A DNA stretch of 64,000 bases from Mycobacterium shinjukuense (GCF_010730055.1 NZ_AP022575.1:3410001-3474000); one strand, 5' to 3'; shown: positions 21,244 to 31,120, counted from the first letter of the stretch. The notes: generated by a model not told the origin, from the letters alone. Translations and numbers: made by a program.

Positions 21244-21405
21244 GGGTGCCAGCAGGCTCGGCCCAGTAACGCGGTGTAAGGGAGCGGTGCCAGGGCATCT
21301 AGCAACATGATGCGACAGCGGCATTGGTACAGCGGTGCGTGTTACCCGCGGATACCTAAGACGCGGGTGCACGGGTCTAGCCCTCCACCGGACGGCTTCT
21401 GCGAA

Positions 21406-23544
21406 TCAGAACCCGGGCAGGCCGAACGGCCCGTGCGAGGCCGGTGGCTCGATGTGAACCGGCGGCTCGTGGGTTACCGGCGGCTCGTGGCCAGACACCG
21501 TCGGCGGCTCATGGTGGACCGGCGGCTCGACCGGTGCGTGCTCCGTCGGTGGAACCACTGGCGCGGGCGCGGCCGGGGTCGGCGTCGGGGTGTGCGGCGC
21601 CGGTGCGTTGATCACCGGCGGGTTCATGCCGCCATGGCCGGCCGGGCTCTGGACGACGGCACCGCCCGACGGAGGCGTCACGTGGCCGCCCACCCCCGTG
21701 CCCCCCTGGATGACGGGGCCGTGGCCCCCGGGCAAGGTGGGGCCGTGCTCCACCGGAGTGACACCACCGCTGACGCCGCCGCCACCGCCGAGCGTGGCAC
21801 CCTCGTCGCCGAGGATGTCGCCGAGCGCTCCGGCGCCGCCGGCCGCCGTTCCGCCGGCAGCCGCGGCCTGGCCAGCAAGGCCGGTGCCGCCGCCAATCCC
21901 GGCCTGGCCACCAAGCTCGGTACCGCCGCCAGCCCCGGCCGCTGCGCCCCCTCCCGCAGCGGCCTGGGCTCCCATACCCGCTCCGGCGGAGATGACCGCG
22001 GGTTGAGTAGGCGGGTGACCGGCAGATGCGCCGCCAATACCAAGACCCGCGCCGTCGGCCGCCCCGGCCTGACCGCCGACTCCGACACCCGCCAGCGGGC
22101 CCGACACGTGAGGCATAGCTGCGCCGCTCAACGCAGCGCCTTCGCTGGCGATCAAACCGGCCTGACTGCTTGCGCCGGCGCCTAGCGCGGCGTTGCCGCC
22201 GATGTTGGTCAGCCCGCCGACACTCCCGGCACCAGCCAGTCCACCGCCCGCGGCAATACCCGCCTGACCACCCAACGCGGTCTGGCCAACAAGACCAAGA
22301 CCAGCCTGGCTCACGAGACCGGCCTGACCTGCGATGCCGGCCTGACCGGCAAGACCGGCCTGGCCCGCAAGACCGGCTTGGCCGGCAAGACCGGCCTGAC
22401 CGGCAACGGCACCACCGGCAGCAACACCGACCTGGCCGCCTAGACCCGCCGCCCCACCAATGGCACCACCGGCCTGACCACCGATGCCGATGCCGGCCTG
22501 ACCACCGACAGCGCCAGCAGCGCCGACACCGGCCTGGCCACCGACTGCGGCCTGCCCACCCACGCCGATACCGGCCTGCCCGCCAGCACCAACGGCGGCT
22601 TGGCCGCCAGCACCGACCTGGCCGACAACAACACCGCCAGGCTGACCACCGACACCGATTTGGCTATTGCCGCCGAAGCGACCGGCGACGCCCGCACCAG
22701 CGCCGATCGCGCCACCGGCGCTACCACCGATGGCGCCGCCGGCCTGGCCAGCAACACCGGCAGCAATGCCTCCAGCGGCACTCCCACCGATCGCCCCGCT
22801 CAGACCCAGACCACCCCCGCCGGCGAACCCGGCACCGACCTGCCCACCGATGGCTGCTTGGCCACCAACATGAGCGGCGAGTCCGGCCTCGAACCCACCA
22901 CTGACACCAAGCGCGGCCTGGGCACCCAGGCCCGTTTGCGCGCCAACACCTAAACCGAACCCGGCACCAACCTGAGCACCGACTCCGGCCTGCACGCCAA
23001 CTCCAAAACCCAGGCCCGCCTGAGCACCCAGACCCACCTGACTGGCGAAGCCGCCAGTCGCCTCGGCAAACCCCAGGCCCGGAAAGAAACCGACCACCCC
23101 GGTCTGCCAGCCCAGACCACCTTGGCCCAGCACCCCAGCGCCAAAGCCGCCGGTGAGGCCACCGCCGATGTCAGCCGCCGCGACGGTCGCCATTCCGGCA
23201 CCCGCCTCCGCAGCGACGAGGCCCGCACCACCGACCACCACACCCGCATCACCGGCGACCACTCCGGCGTCCTGGGCGACAACCGTAGACCCCACGCCCG
23301 GGTCGGAGGCCGAGGCAAGGCCGTGGCGCTCGGCCACCGCCTGCCGCACACCACCGATCGGGTCGCCGGGATCCAGCGCCAAACCGGGCACCATATTGGC
23401 CGCCACCCACGAGAACTCCGCGGGCGACACATTGATCAGCCCGGCATTGGTCATGGCCTGCCCAGGAGCGGCGACGAACGACCGGGCCGCGTGCTCGCTG
23501 CGAAAGAGGCTCAGGATGTAGTCGACAAGCGAGGTCATGTTCAT
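21406..23544 (-). CDS. iniB: IniB, Gly/Ala-rich isoniazid-inducible protein
   Basis: A 712-residue protein. Its N-terminal domain of about 60 residues (L-V-D-Y-I-L-S-L-F-R-S-E, A-A-P-G-Q-A-M) is shared with the neighbouring Rv0340-like protein. The centre is several hundred residues of Gly/Ala repeats with the G-Q-A-G unit. The C-terminal 100 residues are Pro/His/Glu-rich (H-E-P-P-V-T-H) and end in L-F-G-L-P-G-F. IniB is induced by cell-wall inhibitors and is thought to act at the envelope. It is much longer than the roughly 480-residue Mtb protein, through repeat expansion. It was originally the first gene before iniA, now separated by the DUF222 gene. Confidence 0.92.
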   Translation of the reverse strand: MNMTSLVDYILSLFRSEHAARSFVAAPGQAMTNAGLINVSPAEFSWVAANMVPGLALDPGDPIGGVRQAVAERHGLASASDPGVGSTVVAQDAGVVAGDAGVVVGGAGLVAAEAGAGMATVAAADIGGGLTGGFGAGVLGQGGLGWQTGVVGFFPGLGFAEATGGFASQVGLGAQAGLGFGVGVQAGVGAQVGAGFGLGVGAQTGLGAQAALGVSGGFEAGLAAHVGGQAAIGGQVGAGFAGGGGLGLSGAIGGSAAGGIAAGVAGQAGGAIGGSAGGAIGAGAGVAGRFGGNSQIGVGGQPGGVVVGQVGAGGQAAVGAGGQAGIGVGGQAAVGGQAGVGAAGAVGGQAGIGIGGQAGGAIGGAAGLGGQVGVAAGGAVAGQAGLAGQAGLAGQAGLAGQAGIAGQAGLVSQAGLGLVGQTALGGQAGIAAGGGLAGAGSVGGLTNIGGNAALGAGASSQAGLIASEGAALSGAAMPHVSGPLAGVGVGGQAGAADGAGLGIGGASAGHPPTQPAVISAGAGMGAQAAAGGGAAAGAGGGTELGGQAGIGGGTGLAGQAAAAGGTAAGGAGALGDILGDEGATLGGGGGVSGGVTPVEHGPTLPGGHGPVIQGGTGVGGHVTPPSGGAVVQSPAGHGGMNPPVINAPAPHTPTPTPAAPAPVVPPTEHAPVEPPVHHEPPTVSGHEPPVTHEPPVHIEPPASHGPFGLPGF

Positions 23545-23677
23545 TTCCCTTCAATCGTCTGTCCGCCGAAATGACCGGCGCTGTGCCATCAACGCTATGG
23601 ATTCCGCCCCTCCCCGAAATCGGGGTCAGCTCCCCCAGCAAGGCGGGTGCCCACCGGGATCGGCCAGGCCACTGCGT

Positions 23678-23692
23678 TAGGGGATTAGGGGA
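23678..23692 (-). promoter_or_regulatory. Paired TTAGGGG motif upstream of iniB
   Basis: TTAGGGG occurs at 23678-23684 and 23686-23692, about 135-150 bp before the iniB start. The same heptamer is paired upstream of the Rv0340-like gene, suggesting a shared regulator. This is a sequence observation only. Confidence 0.4.
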
Positions 23693-23748
23693 GATTCGGG
23701 GGCTGCTGTGCCCATGCCGAAGCCACACCGGTGTCCGGATGGCAAGAC

Positions 23749-24291
23749 TCACCCGTGGATGTCGAACCCGTGGTGATTGGGCTCCGCGGCATGCGGCTGG
23801 ATGACCGAGTGATCCCAGATCGCCGGGTCCTCCGTCGGGAATTCGTCGCCGTGAGCGAATGCCGGATCGGCCATCTCAGCCCCCGTGAGCAGCACCGACG
23901 GCTCGTGCGGACCGGTCCCCAACGGCTGCGGATTGGTAGGCACCTCGACGGATCCGGGCGAGCCCGGCGGGTTGATCACGCCGCTTGCCGGACCGTGGTG
24001 CTGGGCGGCGGGCGTCGGGGTGTGCGACGAAAACGCGTCCAGCGCGGCCGCCGCCGCCCCGGTGGCCCACACGTTGCCGTGATCCGCGACTGGTGCCCCG
24101 GCAGCGGCACCGGCCGGAGCGGCCATCGACAGCGAATCCGACACCACGGGGATCAGGTTGTTCACGTCGGCACTGGTCACGTTCGTCAGGTGAGCATTAG
24201 CGATCGCCTGGGCTGGGTTCGCGGCATAGCGTGCGGCGGCCTCGGGATCGCGCACCAGCGAGATGACAAAGTCGAGCAGCGAGTTTGCCAT
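23749..24291 (-). CDS. Rv0340-like IniB N-terminal domain protein
   Basis: A 180-residue protein. Residues 1-60 (L-L-D-F-V-I-S-L-V-R-D-P-E-A-A-A-R-Y) match the IniB N-terminal domain. The rest is Ala/Pro/His-rich and ends H-G-F-D-I-H-G. There is no signal peptide. It precedes iniB on the same strand with 204 bp between them, matching Rv0340-Rv0341. It is likely co-regulated with iniBAC. The function is unknown. Confidence 0.88.
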   Translation of the reverse strand: MANSLLDFVISLVRDPEAAARYAANPAQAIANAHLTNVTSADVNNLIPVVSDSLSMAAPAGAAAGAPVADHGNVWATGAAAAALDAFSSHTPTPAAQHHGPASGVINPPGSPGSVEVPTNPQPLGTGPHEPSVLLTGAEMADPAFAHGDEFPTEDPAIWDHSVIQPHAAEPNHHGFDIHG

Positions 24292-24387
24292 GACACACCT
24301 CCTGGCCGCACCTCTCCCGTGGTACCGATGCTATCGGCGCAGGCCGCGTCTGTATTCGGTGCGAAACCCGCCCGTCCTACGGCCCCA

Positions 24388-24409
24388 TTAGGGGGTAGGA
24401 CGTTAGGGG
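24388..24409. promoter_or_regulatory. Paired TTAGGGG motif in the iniR/Rv0340-like divergent region
   Basis: TTAGGGG(G) at 24388-24395 and TTAGGGG at 24403-24409 lie about 100-120 bp upstream of the minus-strand gene and 24-45 bp upstream of iniR. They could therefore serve both control of the ini genes and autoregulation. Confidence 0.4.
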
Positions 24410-24432
24410 AATGATCTGTTCAGGAAGCGGGG

Positions 24433-26961
24433 GTGGCTATCGTGATGACACCGCCGCCGACCCCCAGTCAGCCCAGAGGAATGCGATATGAGCACGTCGC
24501 CCGGCTCGCCGAGGACGGCGACCCGGTGACCGCATCCGCTAGCGAACTGCCACCGGCCGCCCGCGGCGTCATCCGGGACCTTATGAATGCCGCGACGCTG
24601 CCGGTCAAGGTCTTGATCAGCGGTGGGCTTGGCACCGGCAAAAGCACCGTGTTGGCGGCCGCGCGGGAGACGCTGCGGCGCGCCGGCCTCAACGTGCTGG
24701 CACGCCCGCCGCGAGACGGCGATCCGCTGGACGCGGCGTTCGTCGTCGACGACGCCCACCTGCTGTCCGACGCCGAATTGCTTCAGCTCACCGAGCGGGT
24801 AGCCGATGCCCGCGCGACGGTGGTGGTGGCCGCCGAAGCCCACGAACAGCACCCCGCGCTACGGGCTCTGGCGACGGCTGTCGAACGGGACCGACCGCGA
24901 ATATCGCTCGGCCCGCTGCCGGTGGCCGAGCACCTGCGGGACTGCACGGCCGGTTTGCCGTTCCTCGTTCACGCGGTGTCCGACGGTTCGCGCCCGTCGG
25001 CGCAGGCGGCCAAGACGGCTCTGATCGAACGGTTGCGACGACTCGACGAACCCGCCCTGGACACGCTGCTCGTCATGTCGCTGACCCCCGAGTTGGGGAC
25101 CACCGATGTGGCTGCCGCACTTGGCATCTCAGCAACAGACGCCCGCCGGCTGGTCGATCGTGCGCACGCCAGCGGACTCACCGGACCCGCCCATCCACCG
25201 GCGTTTCTGCGGTCGGTGCATGAGGCCGTCGCCCACATCGTCGGCAACGCCCACCACAACGAGGTGGAAACCTCGCTGCTGCGTTCACAACTCGACATCG
25301 CCACGGTGTCACCGGAGCTCGCGCTGCGATTGGCCGAACACGGTCTGCGCGACGACCGGCTGGCCGGCATCCTCGCGCGTTACGCCGCGGACGCCCGCGC
25401 CGATTCCGTCCGCGCCGCCAGGCTGTACCGTGCGGCGGTCGGCGCGGGTGCCGAGGGATTGACGTCGCGGCTGGCCGACGCGCTCGCGCTCACCGGTGAT
25501 TGTGCGGCCGCCGCGACCCTGGCCGACGATCTGCTCACTTCGTCGGACTCCGCTGACCGCGCAGCCGCGGTGCGGATCGCGGCCAGCGTCGCGACCCATG
25601 ACGGCAACACGGGTCAGGCGGCCGAGCTGTTTGGCTGGCTGGGCCCGCACTCGGACCCGGTGGTGGGTGCGGCGGCGGCGATCGTGTTCGCCGCGACCGG
25701 GGACCAGGCGTCGGCGCGGGCCGCGCTGCGCCTCAACGACGCCGGTCCGCCGACGATGGCTGCACGGGCTGCGCGCGGTCTGGCCGAAGGGCTGCTGCTG
25801 AGCATTGATCAGCCCTATCCGGCAGCGATGGCAAGACTGGGCCAGGCCCTCGCGGTCGGACAATCCATCGGCGAAGTCCTTCCGGACAGCCCGGCCGCGC
25901 TGGTTACCCTGGCCGCGATCCACGGCGGTGACCCGGTCCGCGCCCGCGGTGTGATCGGGCGGGCGGTGCACGCCGGCGGTGACGCGCTGTTCCGGGGTCG
26001 GCACCTGTTGCTGTCCGGGTGGATCAAAATGCAGGACGGACAGCTGCCGTCGGCCACCGCGGACGTCACCGCGGCCGGCGCCGAACTTCACCGCCGCGAC
26101 GCGTTGTGGGCCGCGGCACTGCGGACCGCGGTCGCGCGCCGCAGCGGCGACATCGGTGCGCTGCAAAAGCATTGGTGCGCAGCCAGGGACGTGCTCGCCG
26201 AGCATTCGGTCGACCTGTTCACCCTGCTGCCGGTGGGTGAACTGTGGGTCGCCGCCGCCCGGCTACGCCAGCTGGACCAGCTGCAACACACCGTGGATCA
26301 GGCGTTCACCCTGCTGGATTCGCTGGGCAACCCCACCCTGTGGTCGATTCCACTGCATTGGGCCGGGGTGCACGCCGGGATCCTCGCCAACTCGCCGGAA
26401 TCGGTGGCGCCGCACGGCCAGGCGCTCAGCGCGGCGGCCGGCCACAGCACCCTGGCACGGGCGCTGGCCGGTGCCGGGCGCACATGGCTGCGGGTGCTGG
26501 CCGATCGGGTCGACGCCGACGAGGTCACCGCGGCGGCGCGCGCCCTGTCGCGGGCCGGGCTGACCTCGGATGCGACCCGGCTCGCCGGTCAGGCCGCGCT
26601 GCAAACACCCGACGCGCGGGTGTCCGGGGCCATGCTGCAGCTGGCCCGCGACCTCAAGCTGAGCGTGAGCCCCAGCGGTACACCCAGCGAGCCTGCCGAC
26701 GCGCAGCCGCCGACCACCGGTCCGTCCGCGGCCCGCCAACCACGGCCGGGCACGCCGTTGTCCGATCGAGAACGTGAAGTCGCCGAATTGCTGCTGTTGG
26801 GCATGCCGTATCGCGACATCGGTGGCCAGCTGTTCATCTCAGCGAAAACGGTGGAGCACCACGTGGCCCGGATCCGTCGCCGCCTGGGCGCCGGCTCCCG
26901 CTCGGAGATGCTGTCGATGCTGCGCGCGATGCTGGCCCCACCGGGTGAGAGCCGCAGCTGA
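24433..26961 (+). CDS. iniR: IniR-like AAA/LuxR transcriptional regulator
   Basis: An 842-residue signal-transduction ATPase regulator from GTG 24433 (ATG 24445 is possible). The Walker A motif is S-G-G-L-G-T-G-K-S-T near residue 64 and Walker B is A-F-V-V-D-D-A-H near 100. A long helical middle, probably TPR-like, follows. A LuxR-type helix-turn-helix ends the protein (L-S-D-R-E-R-E-V-A-E-L-L, then I-S-A-K-T-V-E-H-H-V). It is the Rv0339c ortholog by synteny. From memory of the literature, IniR activates iniBAC and senses trehalose. It is divergent from the iniB side with TTAGGGG pairs between. Confidence 0.87.
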   Translation: MAIVMTPPPTPSQPRGMRYEHVARLAEDGDPVTASASELPPAARGVIRDLMNAATLPVKVLISGGLGTGKSTVLAAARETLRRAGLNVLARPPRDGDPLDAAFVVDDAHLLSDAELLQLTERVADARATVVVAAEAHEQHPALRALATAVERDRPRISLGPLPVAEHLRDCTAGLPFLVHAVSDGSRPSAQAAKTALIERLRRLDEPALDTLLVMSLTPELGTTDVAAALGISATDARRLVDRAHASGLTGPAHPPAFLRSVHEAVAHIVGNAHHNEVETSLLRSQLDIATVSPELALRLAEHGLRDDRLAGILARYAADARADSVRAARLYRAAVGAGAEGLTSRLADALALTGDCAAAATLADDLLTSSDSADRAAAVRIAASVATHDGNTGQAAELFGWLGPHSDPVVGAAAAIVFAATGDQASARAALRLNDAGPPTMAARAARGLAEGLLLSIDQPYPAAMARLGQALAVGQSIGEVLPDSPAALVTLAAIHGGDPVRARGVIGRAVHAGGDALFRGRHLLLSGWIKMQDGQLPSATADVTAAGAELHRRDALWAAALRTAVARRSGDIGALQKHWCAARDVLAEHSVDLFTLLPVGELWVAAARLRQLDQLQHTVDQAFTLLDSLGNPTLWSIPLHWAGVHAGILANSPESVAPHGQALSAAAGHSTLARALAGAGRTWLRVLADRVDADEVTAAARALSRAGLTSDATRLAGQAALQTPDARVSGAMLQLARDLKLSVSPSGTPSEPADAQPPTTGPSAARQPRPGTPLSDREREVAELLLLGMPYRDIGGQLFISAKTVEHHVARIRRRLGAGSRSEMLSMLRAMLAPPGESRS

Positions 26962-27072
26962 GAGCCGCCGGCAGGTTAGGACAGCCTTTCTCGCGGGGAA
27001 AGCCGCGCAGGTGTCAGGATGAGCAGGTTGAGCAGGGCTTCCACTGAGTACGACGAATCGGGGTGACCTTCG

Positions 27073-29772
27073 GTGACCACGCAGACGCTCATCAGGCTGG
27101 TGCTGGGCCTGGGCATGACCGCCGTGGTGGGAGTGTTCGCCCTACGGCGAATCTGGTGGCTGTACCGGCTGATCATGTCCGGCCAGCCGGCCAGTGGACG
27201 CACCGACCAGCTCGGAACCCGCATCTGGACCCAGGTCGCCGAGGTGTTCGGACAACGCCGGCTGCTCAAGTGGTCGCTACCGGGCTTGGCGCACTTCTTC
27301 ACCATGTGGGGCTTTTTCATCCTGCTCACGGTCTACATCGAGGCCTACGGGGTGCTGTTCCAGCCGAACTTCCACCTTCCGATCATCGGCCGCTGGGACG
27401 CGCTGGGCGCCTTGCAGGACTTCTTCGCGCTGGCCGTGCTGACCGGCATCATCACGTTCGCGATCATCCGATTGCGCAGCGAGCCCAAGGAGTACGGTCG
27501 CGGGTCCCGGTTCTACGGTTCCCACCTCGGCGGTGCGTGGCTGATCCTGTTCATGATCTTCAACGTCATCTGGACCTATGCCATCTTCCGTGGCGCGTCG
27601 GTGAATGCCCTCGGCGACGAATTCCCTTACGGCAAGGGCGCGTTCTTCTCGCACGCCATGGGCGCGCTGCTGCATCCGTTGGGGCACAACACCAACGAGA
27701 TCGTCGAGACCGTGGCGCTGATGCTGCACATCGGGGTCATGCTGGCCTTCCTGCTGATCGTGCTGCACTCCAAGCACCTGCACATCTTCCTGGCACCCAT
27801 CAACGTCACGTTCAAGCGACTGCCCGACGGGTTGGGCCCGCTGCTGCCGATGGAGTCCGGCGGCAAGCCGATCGATTTCGAGAACCCCAGTGAAGACGCG
27901 GTTTTCGGACGCGGCAAGATCGAAGACTTCACCTGGAAGGCCAATCTCGACTTCGCCACCTGCACCGAGTGCGGGCGCTGTCAGTCGCAATGCCCGGCCT
28001 GGAACACCGGCAAACCGTTGTCGCCCAAGCTGGTCATCATGGACCTGCGCGATCACTGGATGGCCAAGGCGCCCTACATTCTGGGCGAAAAGACCGGTGC
28101 GGAGGGCGACACCGAATCCGGGCACAAAGAGATCCACCACGTGCCGGAGTCGGGCTTCGGCCGGGTGCCCGGGCACGGGCCCGAACAGGTGGCCCGCCCG
28201 TTGGTCGGCACCGCCGAGCAAGGCGGCGTGATCGACCCCGACGTGCTGTGGTCGTGTGTGACCTGCGGCGCCTGCGTCGAGCAATGCCCCGTCGATATTG
28301 AACACGTCGACCACATCGTCGATATGCGCCGCTACCAGGTGATGATGGAGTCGGAGTTTCCCTCCGAGCTGTCGGTGCTGTTCAAGAACCTGGAGAACAA
28401 GGGCAACCCGTGGGGGCAGAACGCCGCCGACCGGACCAACTGGATCGACGAGGTCGACTTCGACGTCCCGGTCTACGGCCAAGACGTCGACAGCTTCGAC
28501 GGTTACGAATACCTGTTCTGGGTCGGCTGCGCGGGCGCCTACGACGACAAGGCCAAGAAAACCACCAAGGCCGTCGCGGAACTGCTCGCCGTTGCCGGGG
28601 TGAAGTACCTGGTGCTGGGCGCCGGGGAAACCTGCAACGGCGACTCCGCGCGCCGGTCCGGCAACGAGTTCCTGTTCCAGCAGCTGGCCCAACAGGCCGT
28701 CGAGACCTTAGACGGGCTGTTCGACGGTGTGCAGACCGTCGACCGCAAGATCGTCGTCACCTGCCCGCACTGCTTCAACACCCTCGGCAAGGAATACCGG
28801 CAACTGGGCGCCCACTACACCGTGTTGCACCACACCCAGCTGCTCAACCGGCTGGTGCGCGACCAGAAGCTGGTGCCGGTCACCCCGGTCTCCCAAGACA
28901 TCACCTACCACGACCCGTGCTACCTGGGCCGGCACAACAAGGTCTACGAGGCGCCGCGCGAGCTGATCGGCGCCGCGGGCGCCAACCTCACCGAGATGCC
29001 ACGCCACGCCGAGCGCAGCTTCTGCTGCGGCGCCGGCGGCGCACGCATGTGGATGGAAGAGCACATCGGCAAGCGCATCAACCACGAACGCGTCGACGAG
29101 GCGCTGGCCACCAACGCCGCCGCGATCGCGACCGGCTGCCCGTTCTGCCGGGTGATGGTCACCGACGGTGTCAACGACCGGCAGGAAGAGGCCGGCCGCA
29201 GCGGCGTCGAGGTGCTCGACGTGGCCCAGGTGCTGCTGGGGTCCCTCGACCACGACAAGGCCACGCTGCCGGCCAAGGGCACGGCCGCCAGAGAGGCCGA
29301 AGAGCGGGCCGCCAAGGCCGAGAAGGCGGCGCCCAAGGCCGCCGCACCCAGCGCGCCCGCCCAAGCACCCGCTACACCACCGGCCGAGGAAGCCGAGACG
29401 CCGGCAGCCGTCACACCGGCCGCACCCGCGCCCGTCAAAGGCTTGGGTATCGCCGGTGGCGCCAAGCGACCCGGCGCCAAGAAGGCGGCGGCCACGACCG
29501 CCGAGACGCCGACACCGCCAGCGCCGGCCGCACCTGCAGCGCCGGTGAAGGGTCTCGGCATCGCCGCCGGCGCCAAGCGGCCCGGAGCCAAGAAAGCGGC
29601 CGCCCCGACCACTGAGCCCGAGGCACCCGCGGCCGCCGAGCCAGAACCTGAAGCAAAGCAACCGGAGCCGGCCGCGCAACCCGACGGCCAAACGGCTCCG
29701 CCGGCCGCACCGGCCGCACCGGTGAAAGGGCTGGGCATCGCACGCGGTGCCCGTCCACCCGGCAAACGCTGA
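27073..29772 (+). CDS. Membrane-anchored heterodisulfide reductase-like Fe-S protein (Rv0338c-like)
   Basis: An 899-residue protein from GTG 27073. Five or six N-terminal membrane helices resembling NarI/HdrE cytochrome subunits occupy residues 1-240. Two 4Fe-4S motifs follow (C-T-E-C-G-R-C near 297 and C-V-T-C-G-A-C near 395). Two CCG domains come next (G-E-T-C-N-G-D, C-P-H-C-F-N near 564, H-D-P-C-Y-L-G near 613, F-C-C-G-A-G-G-A near 650). The tail of about 170 residues is Ala/Pro/Lys-rich and holds three copies of V-K-G-L-G-I-A-x-G-A-[KR]-x-P-G. This looks like an electron-transfer module between quinones and a thiol or flavin partner. The Mtb gene is reported essential. The exact substrate is unknown. 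Confidence 0.9.
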   Translation: MTTQTLIRLVLGLGMTAVVGVFALRRIWWLYRLIMSGQPASGRTDQLGTRIWTQVAEVFGQRRLLKWSLPGLAHFFTMWGFFILLTVYIEAYGVLFQPNFHLPIIGRWDALGALQDFFALAVLTGIITFAIIRLRSEPKEYGRGSRFYGSHLGGAWLILFMIFNVIWTYAIFRGASVNALGDEFPYGKGAFFSHAMGALLHPLGHNTNEIVETVALMLHIGVMLAFLLIVLHSKHLHIFLAPINVTFKRLPDGLGPLLPMESGGKPIDFENPSEDAVFGRGKIEDFTWKANLDFATCTECGRCQSQCPAWNTGKPLSPKLVIMDLRDHWMAKAPYILGEKTGAEGDTESGHKEIHHVPESGFGRVPGHGPEQVARPLVGTAEQGGVIDPDVLWSCVTCGACVEQCPVDIEHVDHIVDMRRYQVMMESEFPSELSVLFKNLENKGNPWGQNAADRTNWIDEVDFDVPVYGQDVDSFDGYEYLFWVGCAGAYDDKAKKTTKAVAELLAVAGVKYLVLGAGETCNGDSARRSGNEFLFQQLAQQAVETLDGLFDGVQTVDRKIVVTCPHCFNTLGKEYRQLGAHYTVLHHTQLLNRLVRDQKLVPVTPVSQDITYHDPCYLGRHNKVYEAPRELIGAAGANLTEMPRHAERSFCCGAGGARMWMEEHIGKRINHERVDEALATNAAAIATGCPFCRVMVTDGVNDRQEEAGRSGVEVLDVAQVLLGSLDHDKATLPAKGTAAREAEERAAKAEKAAPKAAAPSAPAQAPATPPAEEAETPAAVTPAAPAPVKGLGIAGGAKRPGAKKAAATTAETPTPPAPAAPAAPVKGLGIAAGAKRPGAKKAAAPTTEPEAPAAAEPEPEAKQPEPAAQPDGQTAPPAAPAAPVKGLGIARGARPPGKR

Positions 29773-29802
29773 TCACGATTTGACAGCTGTCAGCAAATTT
29801 CG

Positions 29803-31095
29803 GTGGACAGCGATGGCACCATAGTGGACGTGACTACCCCTCACCAGCTGCACTGGCACACCGCAAGCCATCAGCGGCAACGCGCCTTCGTGCAGTCATC
29901 CAAGCTGCAGGATGTGCTGTACGAAATCCGCGGCCCGGTGCATCAGCACGCCGCGCGCCTTGAGGCCGAAGGGCACCGCATCCTCAAGCTCAACATCGGT
30001 AACCCGGCGCCGTTCGGCTTCGAGGCCCCTGACGTGATCATGCGCGACATGATCCAGGCGCTGCCGTACGCGCAGGGGTATTCCGACTCGCAGGGCATCA
30101 TGTCGGCCCGGCGTGCGGTGGTCACCCGCTACGAGCTGGTCCGCGGCTTTCCCCGATTCGATGTCGACGACGTCTACCTGGGCAACGGGGTCTCCGAGCT
30201 GATCACCATGACGTTGCAGGCGTTGCTGGACAACGGCGATCAGGTGTTGATCCCCGCTCCGGACTACCCGCTGTGGACGGCGTCGACGTCGCTGGCCGGC
30301 GGCACACCCGTGCATTACCTGTGCGACGAGACCCAAGGCTGGCAACCCGACATCGCCGACCTGGAATCCAAGATCACCGCGCGCACCAAGGCGCTGGTCG
30401 TCATCAACCCGAACAACCCCACCGGCGCGGTCTACACCCGCGAAATCCTTAGCCAGATGGTCGATGTGGCGCGCAAACATCAACTGTTGCTGCTCGCCGA
30501 CGAAATCTACGACAAGATCCTCTACGACGACGCCCAGCACATCAGCCTGGCCTCGGTTGCCCCCGACATGTTGTGCCTGACCTTCAATGGCCTGTCGAAG
30601 GCATACCGGGTCGCCGGATACCGGGCCGGCTGGCTGGCGATCACCGGGCCCAAGGACCACGCCAGCAGCTTCATCGAGGGCATCAACCTGCTGGCCAATA
30701 TGCGGTTGTGCCCGAATGTCCCGGCACAGCATGCGATTCAGGTCGCCCTCGGCGGCCACCAGAGCATCGAGGACCTGGTGCTACCCGGCGGCCGGCTGCT
30801 CGAGCAGCGCGACGTCGCCTGGACCAAGCTCAACGAGATTCCAGGGGTGTCGTGCGTCAAACCCGCCGGTGCGCTGTATGCGTTCCCGCGGCTGGATCCC
30901 GAGGTGTATGACATCGCCGACGACGAACAGCTCGTCCTCGACCTGCTGCTGTCGGAAAAGATCCTGGTCACCCAGGGCACCGGGTTCAACTGGCCGGCAC
31001 CGGATCATCTGCGCCTGGTCACCCTGCCGTGGGCGCGCGATCTGGCGGCCGCCATCGACCGGCTGGGCAACTTCTTGGCCAGCTACCGGCAGTAA
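29803..31095 (+). CDS. aspC: Alanine/aspartate aminotransferase AspC
   Basis: A 430-residue class I PLP aminotransferase from GTG 29803 (GTG 29830 is an alternative). Motifs are N-I-G-N-P-A-P-F-G-F near residue 65, G-N-G-V-S-E-L near 126, V-I-N-P-N-N-P-T-G-A near 200 and the PLP lysine in F-N-G-L-S-K-A-Y-R near 266. The sequence type is the AlaA-like branch that interconverts alanine or aspartate with 2-oxo acids. It is called aspC in Mtb (Rv0337c). It lies 30 bp after the Fe-S reductase, so probably in its operon. Confidence 0.93.
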   Translation: MDSDGTIVDVTTPHQLHWHTASHQRQRAFVQSSKLQDVLYEIRGPVHQHAARLEAEGHRILKLNIGNPAPFGFEAPDVIMRDMIQALPYAQGYSDSQGIMSARRAVVTRYELVRGFPRFDVDDVYLGNGVSELITMTLQALLDNGDQVLIPAPDYPLWTASTSLAGGTPVHYLCDETQGWQPDIADLESKITARTKALVVINPNNPTGAVYTREILSQMVDVARKHQLLLLADEIYDKILYDDAQHISLASVAPDMLCLTFNGLSKAYRVAGYRAGWLAITGPKDHASSFIEGINLLANMRLCPNVPAQHAIQVALGGHQSIEDLVLPGGRLLEQRDVAWTKLNEIPGVSCVKPAGALYAFPRLDPEVYDIADDEQLVLDLLLSEKILVTQGTGFNWPAPDHLRLVTLPWARDLAAAIDRLGNFLASYRQ

Positions 31096-31120
31096 CGCCG
31101 GCCGGCGGCTTCGCGAGTAA

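Noticed and set aside
21307..22185. 292-aa plus-strand frame
   Set aside because: Antisense of iniB repeats.
26962..27072. Search for a terminator between iniR and the Fe-S reductase gene
   Set aside because: No clear hairpin found. The two genes may be co-transcribed, but nothing in the sequence decides it.
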